A stretch of DNA of 50,557 nt from a bacterium (GTDB lineage Bacteria; Patescibacteriota; Minisyncoccia; Phycocordibacterales; UBA12079). The notes beneath the pieces were generated by a model. That model was not told the DNA's origin. It saw only the letters and a list, made by a program, of their open reading frames with translations, and searched no databases. The stretch lies in the NCBI GenBank assembly GCA_030641525.1, contig DAOWHH010000002.1, positions 1 through 50,557 on the forward strand, given 5' to 3'. A program made the translations under genes and the position numbers. This document shows, piece by piece, positions 26,349 to 35,507 of the stretch (positions are counted from its first letter, which is position 1; each line of letters starts with the position of its first letter).

Positions 26349-27551
26349 ATGAGAAAACAATGGACTAAAGAAGAATTAATAGCTTTTGAAAATGAAATAG
26401 GTGATTTGTATATGGATAATAAACTTCCTTTTCTTTTTCATTTATCAGGAGGAAACGAAGATCAATTAATTGATATTTTTAAAAATATAAAAGAAGGAGA
26501 TTATGTTATCTCAAACCACAGAAATCATTATCATGCATTATTGCATGGTGTTTCTCCAGAAGAGTTAAAAGAAAAAATATTAAATGGAAGAAGTATGTTT
26601 ATATATGATCGGAAGAAAAACTTTTTTTGTTCAGCTATTATTGGAGGTACCCCTGCTATAGCAGCTGGTATAGCTCTGGCCTTAAAGAAAAAAAAATCAA
26701 AACAAAAAGTTTGGTGTTTTGTTGGTGATGCAAATGAAGATTCAGGTCATCTTTTTGAAGCCGTGCGATATGTAGATGGCTTAGGTCTTCCTTGTACCTT
26801 TATTATTGAAAATAATAATAGATCAGTAGAAGCCTCTAATGAAGAGAGGTGGGGAAATATGGCCGACTACAAATGGGATTCTCCTTCTGTAATTAAATAT
26901 AATTATGATATTCCATATCCTCATGCTAGAAAACCAGGAATGATTGATCTATCAAAGGCTATTAAGAAAACAGATGAAGAATATTTTCCTTTGTTAAAAA
27001 AACAAATATTTCCTTCCTTTAAAGAATTGGAAGGATCAGATATAACATACAAAGATGCTGTAATTCAATCTATGACAGAGTTAGGAGAAAAAGGAGCAGT
27101 TTTCTTAGGATATAATGTAAAAAGAGGTGATGCTATGGGAACATTAAAGGATGTTCCAAATGAACAAAAAATAGAAACACCAGTGGCAGAAAACCTTATG
27201 TCAGGATTAGCTATAGGAATGTCTTTTGAGGGATTTATTCCTGTAATATATTTTGAAAGACATGATTTTATGTTAGTAGCAGCTGATGCAATTTGTAATC
27301 ATATGGATAAAATTGAAAGAATTTCGCATGGAGAATATAGGGTTCCAGTAATAATAAGAGCAGTATCAGCAGACGCAGGTCCTTTTTATTCAGGGCCTAC
27401 TCACTCTCAAGATTTTACAAAGAGTTTTAAGGTTTTAGTAGATTTTCCAGTTTTTGATCCGGTGACAGGAGTTGATGTTTTAAAAGCTTTTAAAACAGCT
27501 CAATTATCTAATGGTCCTGTGATGATAGTAGAAAGAAAAAGTAGGTATTAA
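26349..27551 (+). CDS. Minimal ThDP-dependent enzyme (E1 alpha-beta fusion without C-terminal domain)
   Basis: This 400-residue protein fuses an E1-alpha-type PP domain to an E1-beta-type PYR domain. The ThDP/Mg motif runs from GDA at 126-128 to N155 (GDANEDSGHLFEAVRYVDGL, IIENNN), with Ala in place of the second Gly. The PYR domain carries the activating glutamate E281 in TPVAENLMSGLAIG. The protein stops at PVMIVERKSRY, where the transketolase C-terminal domain would normally begin. It may form or break a carbon-carbon bond on a sugar precursor. It is likely co-transcribed with the alcohol dehydrogenase. Confidence 0.8.
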   Translation: MRKQWTKEELIAFENEIGDLYMDNKLPFLFHLSGGNEDQLIDIFKNIKEGDYVISNHRNHYHALLHGVSPEELKEKILNGRSMFIYDRKKNFFCSAIIGGTPAIAAGIALALKKKKSKQKVWCFVGDANEDSGHLFEAVRYVDGLGLPCTFIIENNNRSVEASNEERWGNMADYKWDSPSVIKYNYDIPYPHARKPGMIDLSKAIKKTDEEYFPLLKKQIFPSFKELEGSDITYKDAVIQSMTELGEKGAVFLGYNVKRGDAMGTLKDVPNEQKIETPVAENLMSGLAIGMSFEGFIPVIYFERHDFMLVAADAICNHMDKIERISHGEYRVPVIIRAVSADAGPFYSGPTHSQDFTKSFKVLVDFPVFDPVTGVDVLKAFKTAQLSNGPVMIVERKSRY

Positions 27552-27630
27552 AAAGTTTTTTAATTATAGTAGTTTTTTGTGATTTGGTGTTATTTATGAA
27601 AGTTTATTATTTTAAATTTTATAAAATTAT

Positions 27631-28545
27631 ATGAAAACTTTATTCAAAAAAATTAAAAAAAAGATATATAATTATGTTAATTTTGACAATAAAATTAATA
27701 CAGTAGAAAAATTGGTTATAAATGAGTTAGATAAACAGAAAATATTATTAGGTAAACTTCTAACGGAGTCGTTATTAAGAAAAGGAACTTTGAAAAATAT
27801 TCACGAAGCAGAATTTAGTGTTTTTTCTCAAGGGGGTGATGATGGAATTATTCAATACTTAATTAGTAAAGTTAAAACTCCAAAAACTTTTGTAGACATA
27901 GGTGCAGGAACATATACACAGCCAGATACTAGATTGCTTCTACAACATAATAATTGGTCTGGTCTTGCGATAGATGGATCAAAAGTTGATTCATTAAAAA
28001 ATAGTGAATTTTATTCTATATTTGATATTGAAGCAAAACAAGCATTTGTAACTATGGAAAATATAAATGATTTAATTAAATTCAAAGAAATTGGTTTGTT
28101 TAATATAGATATTGATGGAAATGATTATTGGATATGGAAAGCATTGAAAATTAATCCAGACATAGTTATTGTTGAGTATAATTCTTTTTTTGGATTGAAA
28201 CCTATTTCAATTCCATATAGAGCAGATTTTGTCAGAACAAAAAGCGATTATGGAACTTTATACTGTGGCGCATCATTGATGTCGCTATGTGATTTAGCAA
28301 AAGAGAAAGGGTATTTTTTTGTGGGTTGCAATCGCCAGGGAATAAATGCTTTTTTTGTAAAAAAAGATAAAATTGGAGATTTGAGACCCTTGACACCAGA
28401 GGAAGGTTTTGTAATGGCGACAGTAAAAGAACATCGAGATAAAAATAATAATCGTTATTTTATGAAATCTGAGGAAGCAATAAACTTCTTTTTGAAAAAA
28501 GCTCCATTTTACAATACTAGAACGAATAAAATAGAAACAATATGA
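27631..28545 (+). CDS. FkbM-like methyltransferase-fold protein
   Basis: This is a 304-residue protein with a basic helical N-terminus. The core shows VFSQGGDDGIIQYLI, then TFVDIGAG (SAM loop), LAIDGS and GLFNIDIDGNDYWIW, a D-x-D-G-N-D variant of the FkbM D-x-E-G-x-E motif. Catalytic ability is uncertain because of this change. Its stop overlaps the kinase start by 4 nt. Confidence 0.7.
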   Translation: MKTLFKKIKKKIYNYVNFDNKINTVEKLVINELDKQKILLGKLLTESLLRKGTLKNIHEAEFSVFSQGGDDGIIQYLISKVKTPKTFVDIGAGTYTQPDTRLLLQHNNWSGLAIDGSKVDSLKNSEFYSIFDIEAKQAFVTMENINDLIKFKEIGLFNIDIDGNDYWIWKALKINPDIVIVEYNSFFGLKPISIPYRADFVRTKSDYGTLYCGASLMSLCDLAKEKGYFFVGCNRQGINAFFVKKDKIGDLRPLTPEEGFVMATVKEHRDKNNNRYFMKSEEAINFFLKKAPFYNTRTNKIETI

Positions 28546-29282
28546 TTAAAAAAATATTAATTATAGGAGAAAGTTGTCGAGATATATTTGTATATTGTAA
28601 GGCTAACAGATTGTGTCCTGATATTCCAGTTCCAGTATTAGGAATTATAAACCAAACAGAAAACCCTGGGATGGCAAAAAATGTAGAAAGAAATGTGAAA
28701 AATATTGAAGGTATTTGTGATATTCTTACAAATTCAAACTGGAAAGATGTTACAAAAACTAGATATATGCATAATGTTAGTAACCATATGTTTGTTAGAG
28801 TGGATACAGATCATAATATAAAAAGAATTAATCTTAAAGATATATCTTTTGATTACGACATTATTGCTATTTCAGATTATAATAAAGGTTTTCTTCATGA
28901 GGGTGATATAAAATATATTTGTGAAAATCATAATAATGTTTTTATTGATACTAAAAAAGTTTTAGGAGATTGGGTTTCTAAAGTGAAGTTTATAAAAATT
29001 AATAATTATGAATATGAACATTCTAAAGATTCAATACTTAAGGGTTTAGAAAATAAAATAATTTGTACCAAAGGTGGAGAAGGAGCTATTTTTAAAAATA
29101 AAACATATCCAGTAAATAAAGTTGAGGTAAAAGACACTTCTGGTGCAGGGGATAGTTTTTTTGCTGCACTTCTTGTAAAATATGCTGAAACTGAAGATAT
29201 TGAAGAATCTATAAAATATGCAAATGAATGTGCAAGTATGGTTGTTCGAAAGAAAGGGGTTTCTGTTATAGAGAAAAATTAG
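28542..29282 (+). CDS. PfkB-family sugar kinase, HldE/RfaE-like
   Basis: This 246-residue protein starts IGESCRDIFVYCKANRLCPD followed by IPVPV, similar to the N-terminus of the heptose kinase domain of HldE. The PfkB signature DTSGAGDSF is at 198-206, with D204 as the expected catalytic base. It is shorter than typical family members (~300) and lacks the lid-strand region partly. No nucleotidyltransferase domain follows. It probably phosphorylates a sugar made by the adjacent enzymes; that link is inferred from position only. Confidence 0.72.
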   Translation: MIKKILIIGESCRDIFVYCKANRLCPDIPVPVLGIINQTENPGMAKNVERNVKNIEGICDILTNSNWKDVTKTRYMHNVSNHMFVRVDTDHNIKRINLKDISFDYDIIAISDYNKGFLHEGDIKYICENHNNVFIDTKKVLGDWVSKVKFIKINNYEYEHSKDSILKGLENKIICTKGGEGAIFKNKTYPVNKVEVKDTSGAGDSFFAALLVKYAETEDIEESIKYANECASMVVRKKGVSVIEKN

Positions 29283-29287
29283 TTTTT

Positions 29288-30076
29288 TTATGCTCTCCAT
29301 ATGTATAGAGGAATATCGAAACAAATACTATTTTTATATTTTTCAGCGACGGCAAAATTAAAATCTCTGTCAGCACCTCTTCCTGTAAATGATGACCAGA
29401 CCCTATTATCTAATTGTCTAAATTTTATTTTGCTTATTACTTCTTTTTTTACTATTGGAACACTTGCACATAAAGGATATGGTTCTAAAGAACCAAAAAA
29501 AGCTTTGTTAATTATTCTTATTGTTTTTATTTCAAACGGTATATGAGAATTCAGCTTACCAAATAATTTATACATTAAACCTTTTGTTTTTTGAGATAGC
29601 TTATATAAGTAAATATTATCTATTAATTTAGTTTCGTCATCTAAATTTACTTTATTTTCCTCCTTATATTCTCTTTTCCAATTTATACAAACATGGTTGG
29701 AGTTGTATTTTTTTGCCAAGTTATATTGAGTTTCAATTCTATTTGGTAGAGAAATATCATCATCGTCTTGAAATGTAATCCATTCTCCATTACATTTTTC
29801 AAAACCATAATTCCTTGCCATATATCCAGCGTTTATATTTCTACCTTTTTTATTTACACGATTTGGATCACTGAAAGGAAGAGAATACACTTTTATTCTC
29901 TTATCTTTTTCTTCAAGTCTTTTTGCAACATCAAAAGAGTTATCAGAGCTATTATCATCAATTATTATTATTTCGAGGTTTTTGTATGTTTGTTTAATTA
30001 TTGAATCAACAGCTTCTTCTAAAATTGAAGAATTATTATGAGTTGGTATTATTACTGAAATTAAAGGATTGTTCAT
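29288..30076 (-). CDS. GT2 glycosyltransferase
   Basis: This 262-residue GT-A protein starts PLISVIIPTHNNSSILEEAV, has IIIDDNSSD and the acidic metal site QDDDD in GEWITFQDDDDISLP. The chain is short, without membrane helices. It is the last gene of the long minus-strand operon starting at 38361 and overlaps the gene before it by 4 nt. It converges with the kinase gene 6 nt away, without a terminator between. Confidence 0.88.
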   Translation of the reverse strand: MNNPLISVIIPTHNNSSILEEAVDSIIKQTYKNLEIIIIDDNSSDNSFDVAKRLEEKDKRIKVYSLPFSDPNRVNKKGRNINAGYMARNYGFEKCNGEWITFQDDDDISLPNRIETQYNLAKKYNSNHVCINWKREYKEENKVNLDDETKLIDNIYLYKLSQKTKGLMYKLFGKLNSHIPFEIKTIRIINKAFFGSLEPYPLCASVPIVKKEVISKIKFRQLDNRVWSSFTGRGADRDFNFAVAEKYKNSICFDIPLYIWRA

Positions 30077-32214
30077 ATTTTTAATATATTATCAATAAAA
30101 TTAGTATAGGCTTTGCTAAATGTTTCTTTTGTGTGATGTTTGTTTGCATATTTCCATGAATCATAAGCTGTTTTGTATAAATCTTTTGGGTTTGTTTTTG
30201 ATATCTTTTGTAATAATAAAATTATAGAATCTACAGACTGATCTTCGATTATAATAGAGGGAGAGTTTTCAGATAAACCCGTTTCTTTAGTCACTACAGG
30301 TATTATTCCGGTATGCATTGCCTGAATAACTGCACCAGAAGTTCCTTCTGAAGCAGAAGGGTAAATTATAAAAGCACATTGATTCGCGATTTCACTGAAA
30401 AGTTTTTCACTTACGGTCATTATTCCGTCTTTAGAAATTTTTGGTCTTTGATAACGGTGAATATTTGGTAAATTAAGTTCTTTTTTATATTCTTCAGAAA
30501 ATTCTTTCTCATAAGAGGCTGGACCAATTATATGTAAATGTAAATTAGGTAAAACAGAAAAAGCTTCAACGACTAGATCAAGTCCTTTTAATATAGCTCC
30601 ACCTCCTCCAAAAAACAAAAAATGTGTTCTAGTTTCAGAAAAATCTTTTTGTTGAGGAAAATCAAATGTTTGTGCTACAGAGATAGGTATTGGGTAAATA
30701 GGTTTATTAAATTGTGAGTATGTATTATGTACGGTTTTATTTCCAAATCCTTCAAGAAAATCAGCATATACTGGATTATCTGATTCCTCTTCAAGTCGTT
30801 GTGGTGTAAAAGAAGTATCGCGTCTATTGTTAAGATTATTAAGTCGTTTTGTTTCTTGTTCGTTTTGATATTTACCGAAAGAGGATGTTATATGCATTAC
30901 CTTTTTGCAAGAAGAGGAAAGTACTGGAGATAATTTTTTTAAATTATTTTTTATATCTATTACTGCTTTATATTTTCTATGTGGTTTGAAAGTTTTGTTA
31001 TTTGCATCGATAACATCTACTGCATATCCTCGTATAGAAAATAAACGAGCAATTTCTGAACATTCCCAATAATTAGTATGAGGGTCAGTAGGGTATTCCC
31101 AAGGATTAAAAGTAAAGGGAGATGTAATATAAGAAAGTAATACATACCCTTTTAATTTTCCTTTAGCAGGCATGTGAACGATACCATAAAGTTTATTTAT
31201 TATTTTATTTATGTAGATTTGTATTATCTTAGGGGTTCTGGGAAAAATATTGTGAATTTTTAGTAAAATATTTTTTAAAAAATGATATGAGTTTTTAATA
31301 CCTTTATATTTAACCAAAATTGAAATAACCCATTTTTTAGGACTAAATTGTTCTGGTGAAAAGTTTTTTTTATAGAAAGTATTATCATAATTTGTATTTA
31401 CTATTTTTGTTTTTGGATGTCGTAAATTACCTGTTGTATAAAGATCATAGGTTGGTAAGTTTTGATTATTACCTCCTTGATGAGTTCCGTCTATCCCTAT
31501 ATTTGAGATTAGATTTTTTTTAGGTATTATGCACAAAGCATTATTCATAAGACATGTATATAACCATTGTATATCCCATGTATTTATTTCGCCAGAAGAA
31601 ATATTCCTAAAGAGTTTCAATATATGTTTTATTATATATTTTTGTTTGTAGATATTTTCTAATTTCTTCTTGGTTTTAGAGATTTCAAAATTTTTCATAT
31701 CAATATCATATTTTCTCCAAGATCTTCTCCAAGTTGCCCATCCCCAGATAGGAAAGGAACGAGAAAAAATATAGCTTTCATCATGTTCAAAGTTTGAAAG
31801 AAAATTGTTGCCTGAAATCATCATAATTTTTTCATCATACTTATATTTTTCAAGTATTTCACCTGCGAATCTAAAGAACGAAGGATGAGGTAAGCAATCA
31901 TCCTCAAGGATGATACCCATTTCAACATTCTCAAAAAACCAACTAATTCCTGATGAAATTCTTTTTTTAAGACCAAGATTTATGTCGGCATAATTTTTAT
32001 ATACTTTACATTCCCAATCTACCTGATTGATAATTTCCCGTGTTTTTTTGCATAAGAAGATTTCTTCAGGGTTTCTTGGTCCATCAGCGATAACAAAAAG
32101 TTGTTTTGGTTGTGCTCTCTTAATTTCATTAAAAATATTTTGTGCATAATCAGGTCTATTAAAAATTATGAAAGCGATCGGAGGTGTTTCTACAATATTT
32201 TTTTTATTATTCAT
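30073..32214 (-). CDS. Two-domain glycosyltransferase (GT2-like plus GT4)
   Basis: This is a 713-residue fusion. The N-terminal ~300 residues (PPIAFIIFNRPDYAQNIF, GIILEDDCLPHPSFFRF, FPIWGWATWRRSW) match the GT-A group annotated as HlpA-like or GNT-I-like in bacterial glycan loci, with the E-D-D metal motif. The C-terminal ~340 residues are a GT4 domain (GAILKGLDLVVEAF, IIYPSASEGTSGAVIQAM). The two active sites in one chain suggest two consecutive sugar additions. It starts 1 nt after the stop of the upstream methyltransferase gene. Confidence 0.82.
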   Translation of the reverse strand: MNNKKNIVETPPIAFIIFNRPDYAQNIFNEIKRAQPKQLFVIADGPRNPEEIFLCKKTREIINQVDWECKVYKNYADINLGLKKRISSGISWFFENVEMGIILEDDCLPHPSFFRFAGEILEKYKYDEKIMMISGNNFLSNFEHDESYIFSRSFPIWGWATWRRSWRKYDIDMKNFEISKTKKKLENIYKQKYIIKHILKLFRNISSGEINTWDIQWLYTCLMNNALCIIPKKNLISNIGIDGTHQGGNNQNLPTYDLYTTGNLRHPKTKIVNTNYDNTFYKKNFSPEQFSPKKWVISILVKYKGIKNSYHFLKNILLKIHNIFPRTPKIIQIYINKIINKLYGIVHMPAKGKLKGYVLLSYITSPFTFNPWEYPTDPHTNYWECSEIARLFSIRGYAVDVIDANNKTFKPHRKYKAVIDIKNNLKKLSPVLSSSCKKVMHITSSFGKYQNEQETKRLNNLNNRRDTSFTPQRLEEESDNPVYADFLEGFGNKTVHNTYSQFNKPIYPIPISVAQTFDFPQQKDFSETRTHFLFFGGGGAILKGLDLVVEAFSVLPNLHLHIIGPASYEKEFSEEYKKELNLPNIHRYQRPKISKDGIMTVSEKLFSEIANQCAFIIYPSASEGTSGAVIQAMHTGIIPVVTKETGLSENSPSIIIEDQSVDSIILLLQKISKTNPKDLYKTAYDSWKYANKHHTKETFSKAYTNFIDNILKI

Positions 32215-32215
32215 A

Positions 32216-32746
32216 TTATTTAATTCCTGTTACTAAATACCAGCCAGGGGAGATAAGTTTTCCAGCATAAGGGGTTACAGAGATATTTTTGAAATTCTTC
32301 ATTAGAAGATTTTGCCAACATTGTCTTGTAAAACGCCAATAATCCCCATACTCTTCACCATGTAATTTATGACTGAATGGTGTTGATCCTATAAACATTC
32401 CTCCAGATTTAAGGGTTCGGTGTATTTCATTCATGGCTTTAAATGGATTTTCAACATGTTCTAAGGTCTCTAAACAGATAATACAGTCAAAACTTCCATC
32501 TTTGAACGGTAAGTTCATAACATCTCCTATAATGTCAGCAGGGGGTTGCATATCAAGAGTTGTGACATTTGAAAAATGTTCTTTTGGGTAATTCCATTGA
32601 GCTGATCCAATATCTAAAATAGCATTTCCTGATACATTTTTATCAAGGAATTCTTTTAATTTATCTCGGAATAGATACGGAGATGGATCAAATTTGGAAA
32701 TTTGATAACCCACTTTTCTAAATATATTGTTGATGAAGTTTTTCAT
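32216..32746 (-). CDS. Class I SAM methyltransferase
   Basis: This 176-residue protein has AILDIGSAQWNYPKEHF (SAM loop with GSA), TTLDMQPPADIIGDV, CIICLETLEHV as motif IV and the HGEEYGDYWRFT segment seen in similar form in the product of 16991-17611. The start codon shares its A with the preceding asnB stop. The acceptor is unknown. Confidence 0.82.
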   Translation of the reverse strand: MKNFINNIFRKVGYQISKFDPSPYLFRDKLKEFLDKNVSGNAILDIGSAQWNYPKEHFSNVTTLDMQPPADIIGDVMNLPFKDGSFDCIICLETLEHVENPFKAMNEIHRTLKSGGMFIGSTPFSHKLHGEEYGDYWRFTRQCWQNLLMKNFKNISVTPYAGKLISPGWYLVTGIK

Positions 32747-34524
32747 TATAAAGTAAAATATTGTTTATGGGAATTAAACCAAAGTTCTAAACAGTATAAC
32801 ACCCATATCTTGTAATTATAACGGTCATTGCCTTTTAAGTAAAAATCATCAATCATTGTTTTTATAAATTGTTCATCAAGAAAGGAATAGATATCTGCTG
32901 TCTTAGTATAAAGTTTTGCATATATTTCGTTCTTGAATGTGTCTTTTTGTAACCAATTTTTAACTGGAGCACCAAAACCTTGTTTTCTGCGGTGTACAAA
33001 TTTGTCTGGCATTGTTTCACCTAAGATTTCTTTAAGGATTCGCTTGAAGATAGTATTGTCTGTTTTATAATCATCTGGAAGATTGTAAACAAATTCTGCT
33101 AGATGATGGTCTATAAAAGGAGACCGTACTTCAAGGGAATTCATCATACCCATTCGGTCGGCTTTAGTAAGGAGTTGTCCCGGTAGATAAGTAGTAAGAT
33201 CAAATAAATTTATTTTTTCTACTGAAGAAATTTTTGAGTTTTTTATTTCGTCATTAATGAAGTTTTTGTTTATGTATGAACGATTCTTCCATAAATCTTT
33301 TTTTTCTTTAGGGGTAAATATTTGTATAGCATTAATATATCCATTAAAAGGATTCATAAAAACTTTTTCTTTAAAGTGAGCTCGATAAGATAGGTTTTTA
33401 TGTCTTGTATACCATCCATAACCAAGAAAAAGTTCATCAGCTCCATCACCAGAAAGTGCTACTTTTACTTTATTTGCAACAAATTTTGAGAGTAAATATT
33501 GTGGAAAATCAGATGAATCAGCGTGGGGTTCGTCAAAATATTCAATAACAGTTTTTAGTTCTTGCACCATATCATCTTTTGCTTGAAGGGTGTGGTGATC
33601 AGTTTGAATTTTTTTTGCTGCTTCTATAGCAAAAGGGAGCTCGTCTATATAATTTTGATATCCTACTGAAAATGTTTTAATGGGTTTTTTAGAAAAAGGT
33701 TGAGCGAGAGATGTTACAAGCGTTGAATCAACACCCCCAGAAAGGAATGATCCAATTTCTACATCAGCAATCATTCTTTTTTCAATTGCTTTAGTTAAGA
33801 GGTGACGTATTTTCTCTTTTGCTTTTATGTAAGTTATTGGTACAATCTTTTTTTCTAGTTGCCAATATTTTTTGATTTGTAAGTTGTTTTTTTCAAAAAC
33901 AGCATAGGATGCAGGAGGAATTACGTATATATTTTTATATATTGTTTTCCAAGGGGGAATATACATAAGAGTTAAATAATTATCAATTGCTTCATAATTT
34001 ATTTTACCTTTGATTTGTCCTGATTTAAATAATGCTTTTATTTCAGATGCAAAAATTAAATTATTATTATTATCATAAGTATAGTAAAATGGTTTTTTCC
34101 CAAATCTATCACGAGCCATAAAAAGTCGTTTTTTATCATTATTCCATATAGCAAAAGCAAACATACCATCAAGGTGTTTTAAGCACTCATTACCATATTC
34201 TTGGTATGTTTTGAGAATTATTTCAGTATCAGAATTAGTTGAAAATACATACCCTTTTTTTTCTAGTTTCTTTTTTAATTCTTGATAATTATAAATTTCA
34301 CCATTAAAAGTAATTGTTATATTTTTCTGATTGTCTTTCATTGGCTGGTGTCCTGAAGATAGATCAATAATAGATAATCGAGTTTGACCTAATATACAAT
34401 TATTAAATTTTTCAACCCCTCTATCATCAGGTCCTCTTTTAGATAAGGAATCAAGCGCGGAATTTATATCTTCATCCGTGTAATTTTTTATATTTTTTCC
34501 TGTTATTCCTAATATTCCGCACAT
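32746..34524 (-). CDS. asnB: Asparagine synthase (glutamine-hydrolysing)
   Basis: This 592-residue protein has the N-terminal nucleophile Cys2 (MCGILGITG), the glutaminase segment FNGEIYNYQEL, the PP-loop SGGVDS near residue 260, and HRRKQGFGAPVKNW near the C-terminus, so both glutaminase and synthetase domains look complete. The enzyme makes asparagine from aspartate, ATP and glutamine. AsnB paralogues in glycan loci often amidate sugar carboxylates instead, which is possible here given the flanking glycan genes. Confidence 0.93.
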   Translation of the reverse strand: MCGILGITGKNIKNYTDEDINSALDSLSKRGPDDRGVEKFNNCILGQTRLSIIDLSSGHQPMKDNQKNITITFNGEIYNYQELKKKLEKKGYVFSTNSDTEIILKTYQEYGNECLKHLDGMFAFAIWNNDKKRLFMARDRFGKKPFYYTYDNNNNLIFASEIKALFKSGQIKGKINYEAIDNYLTLMYIPPWKTIYKNIYVIPPASYAVFEKNNLQIKKYWQLEKKIVPITYIKAKEKIRHLLTKAIEKRMIADVEIGSFLSGGVDSTLVTSLAQPFSKKPIKTFSVGYQNYIDELPFAIEAAKKIQTDHHTLQAKDDMVQELKTVIEYFDEPHADSSDFPQYLLSKFVANKVKVALSGDGADELFLGYGWYTRHKNLSYRAHFKEKVFMNPFNGYINAIQIFTPKEKKDLWKNRSYINKNFINDEIKNSKISSVEKINLFDLTTYLPGQLLTKADRMGMMNSLEVRSPFIDHHLAEFVYNLPDDYKTDNTIFKRILKEILGETMPDKFVHRRKQGFGAPVKNWLQKDTFKNEIYAKLYTKTADIYSFLDEQFIKTMIDDFYLKGNDRYNYKIWVLYCLELWFNSHKQYFTL

Positions 34525-34648
34525 ATATTATTTGGTTTTTTATTGCACTGTATGTCCTTTGTCTTTTTTGAGAAAGGAGTAATACAAATACATAGTGTTT
34601 TTTAAATTCCTATATTAATATTTTTTAAAATATTTTGTATCATAATAT

Positions 34649-35506
34649 TTAATTTGATAAGTTATTATTAACGGCTAAAATATTTTGGAATTTAAAGATT
34701 TCGTTGGTAGAACTGTATGTTTCTAAAGATATTAATTTTTTTTCTGAGAGCCGATACAATTTATATTGTTTTAAAAGGTTATAAAAATCTCTTAAAAAAA
34801 CTTTTGAGATAATATTCATTTCATTAAATTCAAATTGAATAAATTTTATTCTATTTTCTTTTAACATTTTTGATGCTCCATTGAGTATGTCGAATTCATT
34901 TCCCTCAGTATCTATTTTCAAGAAATCTATAGAATGAATATTATTCTCATGACAGAAATGATCAATGGTTGTACAGTTAAAATTCATTTCTTTTGGTGTT
35001 CCAGTTTTATAAAGTTCAGTAAAAACTTCATCAAAGACACTATTATGTGGACTCCCATCATCGTGGGAGTATGAATATATTTTTTGGTTTGTTTTTTTTT
35101 CTGCTCCAAAACCAATATTGAAGGTTTGGACTGTTGAGTTTAAAAACTTTTTTTCAAGAAATTTATATGTACTTAAGGTTGGTTCAAAAGCAAATATTTT
35201 TGATAAAGGAAACTCTTTATAGAGTATTTCTGCATAACCTCCTATATTTGCACCTACATCAAAGATTATAGACTTTTCTTCAATAAGTTTTTCTTTAAGA
35301 AATATTTTGATTACAAAGAGTTCTCCTGAGACAGTATTATTTTCTGAATTTAAGACACCTATTCTATTGTATGCAAAAGTCAGAAGATCAATTTGGCCTA
35401 CACGTGCAAAAAAAAGAATGAGATAACCAAATAGTTTTTTACCAAAAACTTGTGAAATAAGCTTAGCTGTTTTTATTGCAATTTGTTTTCGATAAGATTT
35501 TTTCAT
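34649..35506 (-). CDS. FkbM-family methyltransferase
   Basis: This 285-residue protein has IIFDVGANIGGYAEILY, IFAFEPTLSTYKFLEKK and IDFLKIDTEGNEFDILNGA, the full FkbM set with intact D-x-E-G-x-E. The open frame extends 36 codons upstream inside wzt, but M at 35506 lies 1 nt after the wzt stop and matches the family start. It likely O-methylates the exported glycan. After it comes a 124-nt gap before asnB. Confidence 0.9.
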   Translation of the reverse strand: MKKSYRKQIAIKTAKLISQVFGKKLFGYLILFFARVGQIDLLTFAYNRIGVLNSENNTVSGELFVIKIFLKEKLIEEKSIIFDVGANIGGYAEILYKEFPLSKIFAFEPTLSTYKFLEKKFLNSTVQTFNIGFGAEKKTNQKIYSYSHDDGSPHNSVFDEVFTELYKTGTPKEMNFNCTTIDHFCHENNIHSIDFLKIDTEGNEFDILNGASKMLKENRIKFIQFEFNEMNIISKVFLRDFYNLLKQYKLYRLSEKKLISLETYSSTNEIFKFQNILAVNNNLSN

Positions 35507-35507
35507 G

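Noticed and set aside
16992-28545. Alternative genetic code with TGA as glycine
   Set aside because: TGA ends several well-defined genes, for instance in ATGA overlaps, with no conserved sequence continuing past it.
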